From positions 62,001 to 126,000 of the forward strand of contig NZ_LNUA01000077.1 in assembly GCF_009764355.1 (NCBI RefSeq): 64,000 nucleotides of DNA, read 5' to 3'. Numbering within the stretch: position 1 is the stretch's first letter; each line of letters starts with the position of its first letter. This DNA is from Companilactobacillus bobalius. Lineage in GTDB: Bacteria; Bacillota; Bacilli; Lactobacillales; Lactobacillaceae. Below, one piece after another: positions 7,843-16,781 of this stretch. A program made the translations under genes and the position numbers. The notes under the pieces were generated by a model. The model made no database searches, was not told the DNA's origin, and was given only the letters and a program-made list of their open reading frames with translations.

Positions 7843-8774
7843 CCTATTATCCTTATTTTCGTGGTCGAATGTACGATCTACTTGCTTTGAAGGAATTATG
7901 TGAAGAGGGTTGGTTTAATTCACAGATTGTTCCAATAATTGAACCGGTTCGTGATTCTAAAGAGCTACAGAAGACAGTCCAAACCTTTATCGATAAAAAA
8001 CAGTCATTCAGTGTAATTGCTAATCCACAGGTCAGCGTATATGGTTTGAATGATACGAAACTTTATCCACTGCCAGATGTGTACAACTTAGATTTTTATG
8101 TGCCGAGTGCAATTTTGGCAGCAGACTTTCGAAGTGACTTCATTGAAACTTTACCCCAGCAAAAATCAATCTTGATTGTTAATAATTATGAGCTGTTTAA
8201 AGTTTATCGTGATACTACCGTTTTAAAAAAGGTGGATAAAGTGTTAATTCCCAATGTTGCAAGAATGCATAAGATTATTGGAGCCAAGGCTGCTAGTTTA
8301 ACTGATCCATTTACTTTTCATCATCATGTGGAGGACTACGATCAATTGGATGATGAATTTTTTGAAGGTCCAGACTGGTATCAACAGGTAGACGGATTCA
8401 AGGGCTTCGGTGATTATTCAATGCTAGGTCATATCTATTTTGATAAAGGTATGCCATCACGAGCAATTGCAATTCATATTATCTATGTGACGACGGATGG
8501 AAGTTTACGCGTGCATCATTTTGTATCTGACAGTAATGAGTCTATGCGTGGACAAAAGCAAAAATTCTTTGAGGCCATGAATAAATTGGAACCTTGGGTC
8601 CATAAAAATATTAATGGGCTTAATTTGACCCCTGCACTAGAAACACTATTAGAATATGGTCATGGAGATAAGTTTCCTGGTCTAGGTGTCATAAAAAAAC
8701 TTTCAATTAAGCATCATTTGGAATTGATGAGTCGTTTATCTGAATATACTAAAAAATCCAGTAGCTCAATTTGA
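7839..8774 (+). CDS. sce7725 family protein
   Basis: 311 residues. The opening YYPYFRGRMYDLLALKEL, the middle FGDYSMLGHIYF followed by AIAIHIIYV and HHFVSDSN, and the ending FPGLGVIKKLSIKHHLELM are what I know of the sce7725 family. That family has no assigned function and is often encoded beside an sce7726-type nuclease. Here the upstream partner is a nuclease-like protein, and the start overlaps its stop (ATGA overlap). No transmembrane segment or enzyme motif is evident. The stop codon lies inside the terminator hairpin. A role in DNA metabolism or phage defence is only an inference from neighbours. Confidence 0.7.
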   Translation: MTYYPYFRGRMYDLLALKELCEEGWFNSQIVPIIEPVRDSKELQKTVQTFIDKKQSFSVIANPQVSVYGLNDTKLYPLPDVYNLDFYVPSAILAADFRSDFIETLPQQKSILIVNNYELFKVYRDTTVLKKVDKVLIPNVARMHKIIGAKAASLTDPFTFHHHVEDYDQLDDEFFEGPDWYQQVDGFKGFGDYSMLGHIYFDKGMPSRAIAIHIIYVTTDGSLRVHHFVSDSNESMRGQKQKFFEAMNKLEPWVHKNINGLNLTPALETLLEYGHGDKFPGLGVIKKLSIKHHLELMSRLSEYTKKSSSSI

Positions 8775-8782
8775 GTTACTGG
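8758..8782. terminator. Bidirectional terminator between convergent genes
   Basis: CCAGTAGCTC pairs with GAGTTACTGG (one G-T pair) over a five-base loop. A-rich sequence before and T-rich sequence after let it serve both the helicase operon and the minus-strand dehydrogenase gene. Confidence 0.75.
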
Positions 8783-8801
8783 ATTTGTATTTTGATTTAT
8801 T

Positions 8802-9665
8802 TTACCACCAAAGTTTGATAAGTCCTTGAGTACCGTCATTACCCAAATCCTTATCATCAACTAGTGTCTCGTATAATTTCTTAGCCTGCTTAGTAGCAGG
8901 AAGGTCAAGTTTCATTTTCTCACTTTCATCGAGTGCAATTCTTAAATCTTTAAGGAAATGTTTGGAATAAAATCCTGGTTTAAAATCGCCATTCAAAATA
9001 CGGGGTCCATAGTTTTCCAAACTCCAATTGTCACCACTGCCGCCTTCAACGGTTTTCAAAACTGATTGCAGATCGAGACCAGCTGCCTTGGCATAAACAA
9101 ACATTTCTGTTAGACCGGTCATAGTACCGGCAATCATGATTTGGTTAGCCATTTTAGCATGTTGACCAGCACCGTAAGGTCCGAAGTGGTGATTAGCTTT
9201 ACCGATAATTTCAAAAATAGGAAGAAGTGTTTGGTAAGCTTCTTTAGAACCACCGACCATAATAGTTAATTTACCATCACGGGCACCAACGTCACCACCA
9301 GAGACAGGAGCATCTAAGGCTTGGACACCGATTGCTTCAGCTTTTTCACCAATTTTTTTAGCAAGTGTTGGTGTACTAGTTGTCATATCGACGATAATTT
9401 TACCAGCTGATAAACCAGCGAAGATACCGTTGTCTTTGAAGTAGACATCTTCAACATCTTGAGGGAAACCTACCATAGAAAAGATTATGTCGGCACTTTC
9501 AGCCACGTCTTTAGGATCAGCGTACCAGTTAGCACCTTGTTTAATTAGAGGTTCAGCTTTTGATTTTGTTCTTGTATAAATATCAACAGCATAGCCTGCT
9601 TTTAATAAATTGTTTATAACGCCACTACCCATGACGCCAGTACCAATGAAGCCAATTTTTTGCAT
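8802..9665 (-). CDS. NAD(P)-dependent 3-hydroxyisobutyrate dehydrogenase family oxidoreductase
   Basis: 287 residues from the ATG at 9665; an in-frame TTG at 9680 overlaps the GGAGG site and is rejected. The N-terminal Rossmann loop GFIGTGVMG is followed by the family block DAPVSGGDVGARDG, with catalytic Lys expected in GAGQHAKMANQ. The family oxidises or reduces beta-hydroxyacids such as 3-hydroxyisobutyrate or tartronate semialdehyde. The substrate cannot be told from sequence, and no pathway neighbours are present. It stands alone between a shared terminator and the divergent yitT-like gene. Confidence 0.85.
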   Translation of the reverse strand: MQKIGFIGTGVMGSGVINNLLKAGYAVDIYTRTKSKAEPLIKQGANWYADPKDVAESADIIFSMVGFPQDVEDVYFKDNGIFAGLSAGKIIVDMTTSTPTLAKKIGEKAEAIGVQALDAPVSGGDVGARDGKLTIMVGGSKEAYQTLLPIFEIIGKANHHFGPYGAGQHAKMANQIMIAGTMTGLTEMFVYAKAAGLDLQSVLKTVEGGSGDNWSLENYGPRILNGDFKPGFYSKHFLKDLRIALDESEKMKLDLPATKQAKKLYETLVDDKDLGNDGTQGLIKLWW

Positions 9666-9811
9666 TATTATATCCTCCAATCATTGCTTTAATTATAATA
9701 TATACAAAAAAATTGTCAGTAATGATACATTTGAACTGTTTTATGTATGATGAGGTTTGCTATAATTCATATGATATGAATATATATTTACAGAAAAAGG
9801 AGGGGGATTTC

Positions 9812-10663
9812 ATGAAATTTATTAGAGACTATTATAAAAGTATTTTTGCAGCTCTTTTCTATGGAATTACCTCGGCTCTAGGAATTCAGTTATTGCTACA
9901 GCCGGCAAAGCTTTATACCAGTGGTGTGACTGGTGCGGCACAGTTAATCGTTAACTTGCTCAATGAATTTGCACAAACAAGTACGCCAGTTTACTTCTGG
10001 TATGCCTTATTAAATTTACCATTAGTGATTTTGGCTTGGTTTAAGTTAGGTAAGAAATTTACGATTTTGTCGATTATTTCTATCGTTTCGGCATCGTTAT
10101 TCATCTTAATTGTTCCATTGCATCCATTGACTAAAGACCCATTATTATCAGCTGTGTTTGGTGGTATTTTATCTGGATCAGGTATTGGACTTTGCTTCCG
10201 TTATGGATTTTCAACTGGTGGAACAGATATTATTGCTTTGATCGTGCAAAGAAGTACTGGTAGAACTGTTGGACAAGTCAGCTTTGCAGTTAATGCGATT
10301 ATTATTACGATTGCTGGTTTTACGTTCGGCTGGGAACTAGCATTATATACAATCATTTCAATTTATATTACCAATATGGTAATTGACAAAATGTATATTC
10401 AACAACAAAAGATTACCGTTACAGTTTACACACATAAAATTGATCAGATTTCTCAAGAATTACTCAAATCACTCAATCGTGGTTTGACGCTGGATTATCA
10501 CTTGAAGGGTGCTTATTCTGGTGAAGAAATTGGTTCTATCACAATGGTTCTAACGAAGTATCAATTATTCTTCGCAAAGAAAATTATTTTGGACGTTGAT
10601 CCCAATGCATTTATTAATATCCAACCTACAATGTCTATTGCTGGTAAGTTCAACGACAATTAA
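9812..10663 (+). CDS. YitT family membrane protein (DUF161/DUF2179)
   Basis: 283 residues from the ATG at 9812, which follows a perfect GGAGGGGG site; upstream in-frame ATGs have none. Five to six hydrophobic segments with the conserved SGVTGAAQ and STGGTDIIA motifs are followed by a soluble C-terminal DUF2179 domain (about 195-283). Function of the family is not established. An extended -10 (TGCTATAAT, TATAAT at 9761-9766) lies about 45 bases upstream, inside the region divergent from the dehydrogenase gene. Confidence 0.85.
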   Translation: MKFIRDYYKSIFAALFYGITSALGIQLLLQPAKLYTSGVTGAAQLIVNLLNEFAQTSTPVYFWYALLNLPLVILAWFKLGKKFTILSIISIVSASLFILIVPLHPLTKDPLLSAVFGGILSGSGIGLCFRYGFSTGGTDIIALIVQRSTGRTVGQVSFAVNAIIITIAGFTFGWELALYTIISIYITNMVIDKMYIQQQKITVTVYTHKIDQISQELLKSLNRGLTLDYHLKGAYSGEEIGSITMVLTKYQLFFAKKIILDVDPNAFINIQPTMSIAGKFNDN

Positions 10664-10767
10664 TACACTAAATCAAATTAGAAAATAAATTTAAGCATGA
10701 ATTGATATCATAAATTTCCTCAAAGATAATATACTGAAACCAACGATTCATGAGGAGATTTTAGATT

Positions 10768-11355
10768 ATGAAAACAATTATTTATACTCATCCGAATGCT
10801 AGTAGTTTCAATCATGAGATTCTAAATACATTGTCGAATTATTTTTGCCGAAATGATGAAGAATTTGAAGTGATTGACTTGTATGCGGACAAATTCAATC
10901 CAATTCTCTCTGCGGAAGGCTTGAAAACATACAGTCAAGGGCAAACTAGTGATGAACTGGTGAAAAAATATCAACGTCGGATAAATAATTCTAATGAACT
11001 GATTTTTATTTTTCCTATTTGGTGGCATAATGTACCAGCCATGTTAAAGGGATTTTTCGACCGTGTCATGTTGAATGGCTTTGCCTATGATGAAAGTAAT
11101 GGTTGGAAGGGGTTATTAACGCAGATAGAGAAAGTCACAGTTGTAACTACTTCAACCACAACAAAGGATTATTTGATAAATAATTGTGGTGATCCAATTC
11201 AATCAGTTTTTATTAAGCGGACACTAGCCGATATTGGACTAAATCCTAAGAATACGACTTGGATTCACTTTGGTCAGGTTAATGTAACAACTGATGAGAA
11301 TCGTCAAAAGTTTTTGATTAATTTAATTGAAGAATACGAAGATGCAAATTCATAA
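10768..11355 (+). CDS. NAD(P)H-dependent oxidoreductase, flavodoxin fold (KefF/MdaB-like)
   Basis: 195 residues. It begins KTIIYTHPNASSFNHEI, the phosphate-binding loop of Flavodoxin_2 proteins, and contains PIWWHNVPAMLKGFFDRV, the FMN- and quinone-site block. Such enzymes use FMN to reduce quinones or other electrophiles with two electrons. AGGAG lies 13 bases upstream of the ATG, a somewhat long spacing. Single gene with its own terminator; physiological substrate unknown. Confidence 0.85.
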   Translation: MKTIIYTHPNASSFNHEILNTLSNYFCRNDEEFEVIDLYADKFNPILSAEGLKTYSQGQTSDELVKKYQRRINNSNELIFIFPIWWHNVPAMLKGFFDRVMLNGFAYDESNGWKGLLTQIEKVTVVTTSTTTKDYLINNCGDPIQSVFIKRTLADIGLNPKNTTWIHFGQVNVTTDENRQKFLINLIEEYEDANS

Positions 11356-11374
11356 ATTGAATTTGCACTTTTTT
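11344..11374 (+). terminator. Rho-independent terminator
   Basis: GCAAATTC pairs with GAATTTGC and is followed by ACTTTTTT; the 5' arm overlaps the last codons of the oxidoreductase gene. Confidence 0.85.
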
Positions 11375-11552
11375 GTACCCAAACTACTATAATTTAATTT
11401 TAAAATTATGCTTAATTATTAAACTAAATAAAAATTAAAAAGTATAACGAATAAACTTTTTTAGAAATTAATGAATGATAAACCTAGATATTAACGGAAT
11501 TTGGTTTAATATATTAATTATATTAAGGGATATTAATGAGGACGTTTTACTA

Positions 11553-13430
11553 ATGCAAAAAAAAATTAACATATTGGGGATAGTGCAGTTTATATTCATT
11601 ATTGCATCGGCCTTTTTGGTCGGTTTTATTTTGAATTACGCTCAAACGGGCGATATTGTCTTTTCCAAGCAAATTGTTTTTCAATCGAATCTAAATACTT
11701 ACTTATTGACGGTGTTGATCTTGTTTTTCATCTATTTAGGTTTGTATGGTTTATGTAACCGCTTCTTCTATGCATCGGCCATCTTCTACGTGTTTTTTGC
11801 TATTTACGCAGTTGCTGATCGTTTAAAAGTTAATTATCGTTCAGAACCGATTTTACCTAGTGATTTGAGTCTTTTGAAGAATGTCAAAGGTCTCTTATCG
11901 ATGGTTACGCCAAAGATAGTTATCTTCATGGTGATTCTATTAATAATCTTGATAGCAGCCGCTATCTTGTTAGAACACTTCTTAGGCAAGCATACGTTGC
12001 GTTTCAATTATATTGTCAGATTGATTTTTATTGCTTTAGCAGCTATCAGTATTGGTAGTTTCTATACAGCTAGTGACAATAATTCATTCACTTACAAAGT
12101 TCTAGCTAAGGCTGGTTATACTAACTATGCTTCTAACATCAACCAATCAGCTAACAGCAATGGACCAATGTTGACTTTCTTGGGTAACATGTATGTTGAT
12201 GTAATGGATAAGCCTAAAGGCTATAGCAAGCAAAAGATGGAAAAACTAGTTAAAAAATATCAAGGTGTTGCGGACGATATTAACCAAGATCGTTCTAATA
12301 ATAATTTGAGTAAGCAAACTTTGATCTTTGTTTTGAGTGAGAGTTTCTCGAATCCAAATCGAGTTCCTGGTGTGAAACTCAATCAAGATCCAATTCCTAA
12401 CATTGAGAAAATCAAAGAGAATACCACTTCTGGTTTAATGATGAGTTCTGGCTATGGTGGGGGAACGGCCAACATGGAATACATGACTTTAACAGGTCTA
12501 GCCATGAACCAATTCTCGGATTCTTTGCAATCACCTTATACGCAGCTGGTTAATAAGCAAGAAAATCCAATCAACATTTCCAATAGTTTTAAGACGAGTG
12601 CTGCTATTCATCCATTCCATGGTAATTTCTATAATCGTAATTCAGTTTATAAGAATTTTGGAATTCAATCGTTTAGAAATCTTGATACTGCTAAAACAGA
12701 GCCTTTGAAGTATGCTGACACATTGCCAGAAATGGAATATGTCAGTGATGAGTCAGCTTATAAAGATACTTTGTGGCAGATTAATCAGGCTAAAGGTGGA
12801 CAATTCATTAATTTAGTTACAATGCAAAACCACATGCCTTATACCAACAATTACACTAACAATCCCTTCAAGGCTAGTGGTTCTGGTGTTACTGATAGTT
12901 CACGTACACAAATCGAGAACTTTGCCAAAAGCATTAATACGACTGACAATTCAACTAAAGAATTTTTAGCAGAGTTGGATAAAGTAAATAAACCAATTAC
13001 GGTTGTTTGGTATGGTGATCATTTACCAGGTATTTATGATGGCGTTGATATTTATAAATACAATGTTGAAGAACATCAAACAGACTACTTTGTTTACAGT
13101 AATAAGTATGCTAGAGATCATGGTGAGGGTACAACTAAGTTAGATGATGCTACCAAAGTAACTGATCCTAATGGATTCATTCCACTAGCTTTGGAACAAA
13201 TGGATCAGAAGGTAACGCCTTACTATGCATTGTTAACAAAGGTTCAACAAGATGCTCCAGCTATGGCTAAGAGTATTGATGAAGGTACTAATAATTTGTA
13301 TGTAAATCAAGATAGTAAGAGTGTTGATAAATTAACTAAGAAGCAACAAAAGATTATTGATGATTATCGAATGGTTCAGTATGATTTGACTGCTGGTAAG
13401 GGTTATTCTCGAAATGTTATTAATAAGTAG
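11553..13430 (+). CDS. LTA synthase family protein (phosphoglycerol transferase)
   Basis: 625 residues from the ATG at 11553 (GAGGA ten bases upstream); an ATG at 11475 in frame lacks a site. Five N-terminal membrane spans (about residues 8-190) anchor a large extracellular sulfatase-fold domain. Metal-site and catalytic residues are recognisable: Glu in FVLSESFSNP, the likely nucleophile Thr in GYGGGTANMEYMTLTG, and Asp-His in YGDHLPG. The family transfers glycerol phosphate from phosphatidylglycerol to lipoteichoic acid or related glycolipids. Whether this is the main LtaS or a second paralogue cannot be told. Its product would be the substrate for the D-alanylation system at 50.7-55.2 kb. 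Confidence 0.88.
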   Translation: MQKKINILGIVQFIFIIASAFLVGFILNYAQTGDIVFSKQIVFQSNLNTYLLTVLILFFIYLGLYGLCNRFFYASAIFYVFFAIYAVADRLKVNYRSEPILPSDLSLLKNVKGLLSMVTPKIVIFMVILLIILIAAAILLEHFLGKHTLRFNYIVRLIFIALAAISIGSFYTASDNNSFTYKVLAKAGYTNYASNINQSANSNGPMLTFLGNMYVDVMDKPKGYSKQKMEKLVKKYQGVADDINQDRSNNNLSKQTLIFVLSESFSNPNRVPGVKLNQDPIPNIEKIKENTTSGLMMSSGYGGGTANMEYMTLTGLAMNQFSDSLQSPYTQLVNKQENPINISNSFKTSAAIHPFHGNFYNRNSVYKNFGIQSFRNLDTAKTEPLKYADTLPEMEYVSDESAYKDTLWQINQAKGGQFINLVTMQNHMPYTNNYTNNPFKASGSGVTDSSRTQIENFAKSINTTDNSTKEFLAELDKVNKPITVVWYGDHLPGIYDGVDIYKYNVEEHQTDYFVYSNKYARDHGEGTTKLDDATKVTDPNGFIPLALEQMDQKVTPYYALLTKVQQDAPAMAKSIDEGTNNLYVNQDSKSVDKLTKKQQKIIDDYRMVQYDLTAGKGYSRNVINK

Positions 13431-13441
13431 TTTTTAGAAAG

Positions 13442-13470
13442 GGGAAGCTTTTGGAGCTTCTCTTTTTTTG
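13442..13470 (+). terminator. Rho-independent terminator of LTA synthase gene
   Basis: GAAGCT/AGCTTC hairpin (extended by G-T pairs) followed by CTTTTTTT. Confidence 0.8.
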
Positions 13471-13509
13471 TTGGGGGGTTCTCTTTAGTAAGATAACCAT
13501 GGTTCTATG

Positions 13510-13648
13510 CAATATAGTGGAAACGAGCTACGCAGGGGCAGTCTCCTGTGGTTTGCTACAGAACTGAAATCATCCGCAAGTTCAGCGGCTAATTCCAATT
13601 CTTAGGCAAATCCTCAGAGCCTGAGCGCCCCTGCTTTGCTCTCTATTG
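13510..13648. repeat. Family 2 structured repeat, unit 1 of tandem pair
   Basis: GAGC-tac-GCAGGGGC (13525-13539) pairs with GCCCCTGC-ttt-GCTC (to 13641), extended outward by CAATA/TATTG. An inner arm pairs TTTGC with GCAAA around a further hairpin. It fills most of the 435-base gap after the LTA synthase gene together with unit 2. Function unknown. Confidence 0.8.
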
Positions 13649-13778
13649 AAACGAGCTACGCAGGGGGAGTCTCCTGTGGTTTGCTACAGTACTGAAATTG
13701 CCCGTATAGTGCACGGTCGATTCCAGTACTTAGGCAAATCCTCGTGGGTTGAGCACCCTTGCTTCGCTCTCTTTTTTT
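13649..13778. repeat. Family 2 structured repeat, unit 2 of tandem pair
   Basis: Second unit, about 70-80% identical to unit 1 by eye, ending in CTCTCTTTTTTTT, so it may act as a terminator. Inner arm AGTACTGAAAT pairs with ATTCCAGTACT with one mismatch; in unit 4 the same arm is GTATCA/TGATAC, so pairing is kept while sequence changes. The rest of the gap, 13779-13866, holds only the leader of the next gene. Confidence 0.8.
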
Positions 13779-13866
13779 TGACTGGAAACACTTTCATTCA
13801 AATAGACCCCAAAATCAGGAGTACACTTAGAATATTGACTTACAAAAATGGGGATGAAATTAAGTT

Positions 13867-14973
13867 TTGAATTTAAAGAGTTTCTTTTATATATTGATAC
13901 CAACTTTTCTTTTCAGTTCTATGGAAATTGCCTTGAAGATTGCCGGTGGGCAATTTAATCCAATTGAATTGAACTTTGTCAGATTCTTGATTGGTGGTTT
14001 GGCTCTTTTGCCTTTCACTATGATGTACATTAGAAAGCACAGTGTCAGATTATCTAGATCTGATTTTGGACGTATTGCTCTAACTGGTTTTGTTATTGTG
14101 GTTTTGAGTATGACGTTGTATCAATTATCTATCGGGATGGCTACTGCTTCTGTTATCGCTATTATGTTGAGTGCTAATCCTATCTTTGGTTTGATTATTG
14201 GTTTCGTGTTCTTAAAAGAAAAATTATCTAGAACTAATGTCTTGGCTCTAGTTTTGACTTTGATCGGTCTTTTGATCATTATTAATCCATTCCACTTGAG
14301 TGGTGCTATGGGTATCATGTTAGGATTGCTTTCATCAATTCTTTTCGGTGTTTACGGTGTTATGTCACGTGTTAATGGTGGCAAAATTGGTTTAAATGGT
14401 CTTTCAATGACTTGCTTATCATTCTTATTTGGTTCAGCTGAATTGGGTGTTTTGATGGGTCTAAGTCACTTACCAATTGCTCAAAATATTCCAAATAACT
14501 ATTCTGAATTTGTTAATATTCCTTTCTTCAAGGGAATTACTTTACAAACACTACCGTTGATTCTTTACATTTCTGTTTTGGTTACTGGTGTAGCTTTTGG
14601 ATTGTACTTCCTTTCAATGGAAAAAGTTGGTATTCTTCAAGCTTCATTGATTTTCTTAGTCAAACCAGCTTTGGCTCCTGTTCTAGCATTGATTGTTTTA
14701 GGCGAGGCTATGAAGGTTAACACTATTATTGGTATTGTCGTTATCTTACTTGGTTCATTCGTTACTCTTATGGGTGAAAAGATTGCTTACAAGGTTATGG
14801 CTATTTTCAGACGTAATAATCCTGAAGCACACCAAGAAGTCGATGAATTGGCTAAGGTTAAAGAAGAACTTGAAAATGGTGAACTTGCTAAACGTGGACG
14901 TGCTACTGAAGAAGCAGTTCGTCAATCAATTGAAGAAAAACGTCAAGCACATGAATTACCATCTGAAAATTAA
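13867..14973 (+). CDS. EamA/DMT family transporter with hydrophilic C-terminal tail
   Basis: 368 residues from a TTG; GGGGATGA at 13850-13857 is the likely ribosome site and no better ATG is available in frame. About ten hydrophobic segments form two EamA repeats, the second ending in LASLIFLVKPALAPVLALIV-like sequence typical of drug/metabolite exporters. The last 60 residues are charged (many Glu, Lys, Arg) and cytoplasmic, longer than usual for the family. Substrate unknown. The gene has its own terminator, and a family 2 repeat pair lies upstream. Confidence 0.82.
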   Translation: MNLKSFFYILIPTFLFSSMEIALKIAGGQFNPIELNFVRFLIGGLALLPFTMMYIRKHSVRLSRSDFGRIALTGFVIVVLSMTLYQLSIGMATASVIAIMLSANPIFGLIIGFVFLKEKLSRTNVLALVLTLIGLLIIINPFHLSGAMGIMLGLLSSILFGVYGVMSRVNGGKIGLNGLSMTCLSFLFGSAELGVLMGLSHLPIAQNIPNNYSEFVNIPFFKGITLQTLPLILYISVLVTGVAFGLYFLSMEKVGILQASLIFLVKPALAPVLALIVLGEAMKVNTIIGIVVILLGSFVTLMGEKIAYKVMAIFRRNNPEAHQEVDELAKVKEELENGELAKRGRATEEAVRQSIEEKRQAHELPSEN

Positions 14974-14990
14974 AATACTTATTTATTAAA

Positions 14991-15026
14991 AATAAGATTA
15001 CGAATTAGACGTAATCTTATTTTTTT
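14991..15026 (+). terminator. Rho-independent terminator
   Basis: AATAAGATTACG pairs perfectly with CGTAATCTTATT, followed by TTTTT. Confidence 0.9.
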
Positions 15027-15080
15027 GGCATAATTGAGCTATTATAAAGGTAACGGTTTCAAAAATAGTGAGGTGAACGT

Positions 15081-15998
15081 ATGACTGATTTAGTAAAGAT
15101 TGGTAACACGGATGTAGTAAGTAAAAAATTAGGCTTGGGGACAAATAAAGTCGGTGGCCATAATATTTTTACTGGTTTAAAAGATGAAGACGGTTATGCG
15201 GTAGTTAAAGAAGCTATTGAAAGTGGAATCACTACTTTGGATACAGCCTACATGTACGGTTTAGGGCGTTCAGAGGAAATTATCGGTGATGTCATTCAAG
15301 ATTATGACCGCAGTAAATTGGTTATCGCTACAAAGGCGGCTCAAGATTCTAGTAATAATAAAGTTGATAATAGTCCAGAATTCTTGAAGAAGTCTGTCGA
15401 TGAAGCATTAAAACGATTAAAAACAGACTATATTGATATTTTTTATATTCATTTTCCAGATGAAAAGACACCTAAGGATCAAGCCGTAAGAGCTTTGAAT
15501 GAACTCAAAAAGAGTGGCAAAATCAGAGCTATTGGTGTTTCTAATTTTTCATTGGATCAAATCAAAGAAGCCAATAAGGATGGTTACGTTGATATTGTTG
15601 AGGATAATTACAGCTTGTTACATCGTGATGCTGAAAAAGAATTATTCCCATATTTGAAGGAAAACAAAATTTCCTTTGTTCCATATTTCCCACTAGCGTC
15701 GGGCTTATTGACTGGGAAATATAGATTCAGCGACAGCGATAAGTTTAGTCAATACAGTCGTGAAAAATTTGGTGATATTATCACTTCATTGGAGATTGTG
15801 GAGAAGATTGCGGACAGATATGAAGCAACCGTCGCCCAAGTTATTTTAGCTTGGTACATGCAAAACCCTAATATTTCGATCGTAATTCCAGGAGCTAGAA
15901 AACCGGAACAAGTTGATCAAAACGTTAAGTCATTAGATATCAAACTGAGTGATAAAGATTATCACATGATTGACGAAGCTTTTATGGATGTTGAATAG
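15081..15998 (+). CDS. Aldo/keto reductase
   Basis: 305 residues forming the NADPH-dependent (beta/alpha)8 barrel. The catalytic tetrad is visible: Asp in TTLDTAYMYG, Tyr in the same block, Lys in VIATKAA and His in YIHFPD. The C-terminal block WYMQNPNISIVIPGARKPEQ binds cofactor. It reduces aldehydes or ketones, substrate unknown. AGGTGAA gives a good ribosome site. A downstream SDR-type gene at 30 bases distance is probably in the same transcript. Confidence 0.88.
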   Translation: MTDLVKIGNTDVVSKKLGLGTNKVGGHNIFTGLKDEDGYAVVKEAIESGITTLDTAYMYGLGRSEEIIGDVIQDYDRSKLVIATKAAQDSSNNKVDNSPEFLKKSVDEALKRLKTDYIDIFYIHFPDEKTPKDQAVRALNELKKSGKIRAIGVSNFSLDQIKEANKDGYVDIVEDNYSLLHRDAEKELFPYLKENKISFVPYFPLASGLLTGKYRFSDSDKFSQYSREKFGDIITSLEIVEKIADRYEATVAQVILAWYMQNPNISIVIPGARKPEQVDQNVKSLDIKLSDKDYHMIDEAFMDVE

Positions 15999-16027
15999 CT
16001 TTGAATTAATTGAAAGAGGGATAAATT

Positions 16028-16621
16028 ATGACTAAGAAAGCAGTTATTTTAGGAGCAAATGGATTTGCAGGTAAGGAGTTTGCCCAACAACTTTTGGAAG
16101 ACGATTATACAGTTACAAGTATTTCTAGAACTGGAGAACCAGTTGGTAATGACTCATGGCACAGCAAGGTTGATTGGAAGATTGGGAATGCTTTATCTAA
16201 AGGATTTTGGACACAATATTTGAAAGATGCCGATGTTGTTATTGATACAATCGGTGAGTGGCATGAAGATCCTAACGAGAACCTTACTTTTGAAAAAGTT
16301 AACTATGAGAGTGCTTTGAATATCGCCGATGCCGCAGAAGAAAACAATGTTCCTGTCTTTGTTTACTTCTCAGTTGATGACATTCCTAATGCCAATAAGA
16401 GATACATCCAAACAAAACGTGATGCCGAAGACGATTTAAAGAAACGCAATTTCAGAAGTGTTATCTTGAGACCAGCAACAATGGTATCTGATGAAGAAGC
16501 CGTTGATAGCAACGAACCACACAGAAGTCTACCTGTCAGCATGGTTGTTTTGGCAGCTCTTGATGCTGTTGATAATGCTAAAGAGAACGTTACTTTAGGT
16601 GTTGAAGATATCGATCAATAA
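16028..16621 (+). CDS. NAD(P)-binding atypical SDR protein
   Basis: 197 residues. It starts KKAVILGANGFAGKEFAQ, a GxxGxxG Rossmann loop, and shows the atypical-SDR layout with DVVIDTIGEW and FVYFSVDD. It lacks a clear YxxxK (RYIQTKRDAE has Tyr and Lys in a plausible position). Length suits NmrA/NAD-epimerase-like sensor or reductase proteins. Substrate unknown. It follows the aldo/keto reductase in the same direction with an AGAGGGA site. Confidence 0.75.
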   Translation: MTKKAVILGANGFAGKEFAQQLLEDDYTVTSISRTGEPVGNDSWHSKVDWKIGNALSKGFWTQYLKDADVVIDTIGEWHEDPNENLTFEKVNYESALNIADAAEENNVPVFVYFSVDDIPNANKRYIQTKRDAEDDLKKRNFRSVILRPATMVSDEEAVDSNEPHRSLPVSMVVLAALDAVDNAKENVTLGVEDIDQ

Positions 16622-16636
16622 TAAATTTAAATGCCA

Positions 16637-16669
16637 ACAAGCAAATCAAATAGATTTGCTTGTTTTTTT
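16637..16669 (+). terminator. Rho-independent terminator
   Basis: ACAAGCAAATC pairs with GATTTGCTTGT, followed by seven T. Confidence 0.9.
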
Positions 16670-16694
16670 ATCCTTAAAAATCAACATCTTAACA

Positions 16695-16752
16695 ACCAAT
16701 TTTGACCACTTATCGAAAAATTAAACCATGATAAAAAAGTCCTGGCTATAAT
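16695..16752 (+). promoter_or_regulatory. Promoter of ABC-2/LytTR operon with phased ACCA repeats
   Basis: TATAAT at 16747-16752 has no good -35. ACCA-type motifs occur at 16695, 16705 and 16725, spaced 10 and 20 bases, the last at the -35 position. This suits a LytTR-activated promoter, since LytTR proteins bind imperfect direct repeats on one face of DNA. The link is an inference. Confidence 0.45.
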
Positions 16753-16781
16753 GACTTCACTCAACAAAGGAGGTCAAAATT

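Noticed and set aside
13510..13778. CRISPR array
   Set aside because: Only two long units, each internally palindromic, with no short identical repeats or unique spacers and no cas genes.
13646..13870. Open frame of 74 codons before the EamA gene
   Set aside because: It lies almost wholly in family 2 repeat unit 2, has no ribosome site, and the protein resembles nothing I know.
15050..15063. cre-like sequence AGGTAACGGTTTCA before the aldo/keto reductase gene
   Set aside because: Three mismatches to the consensus, which is too weak to report as a site.
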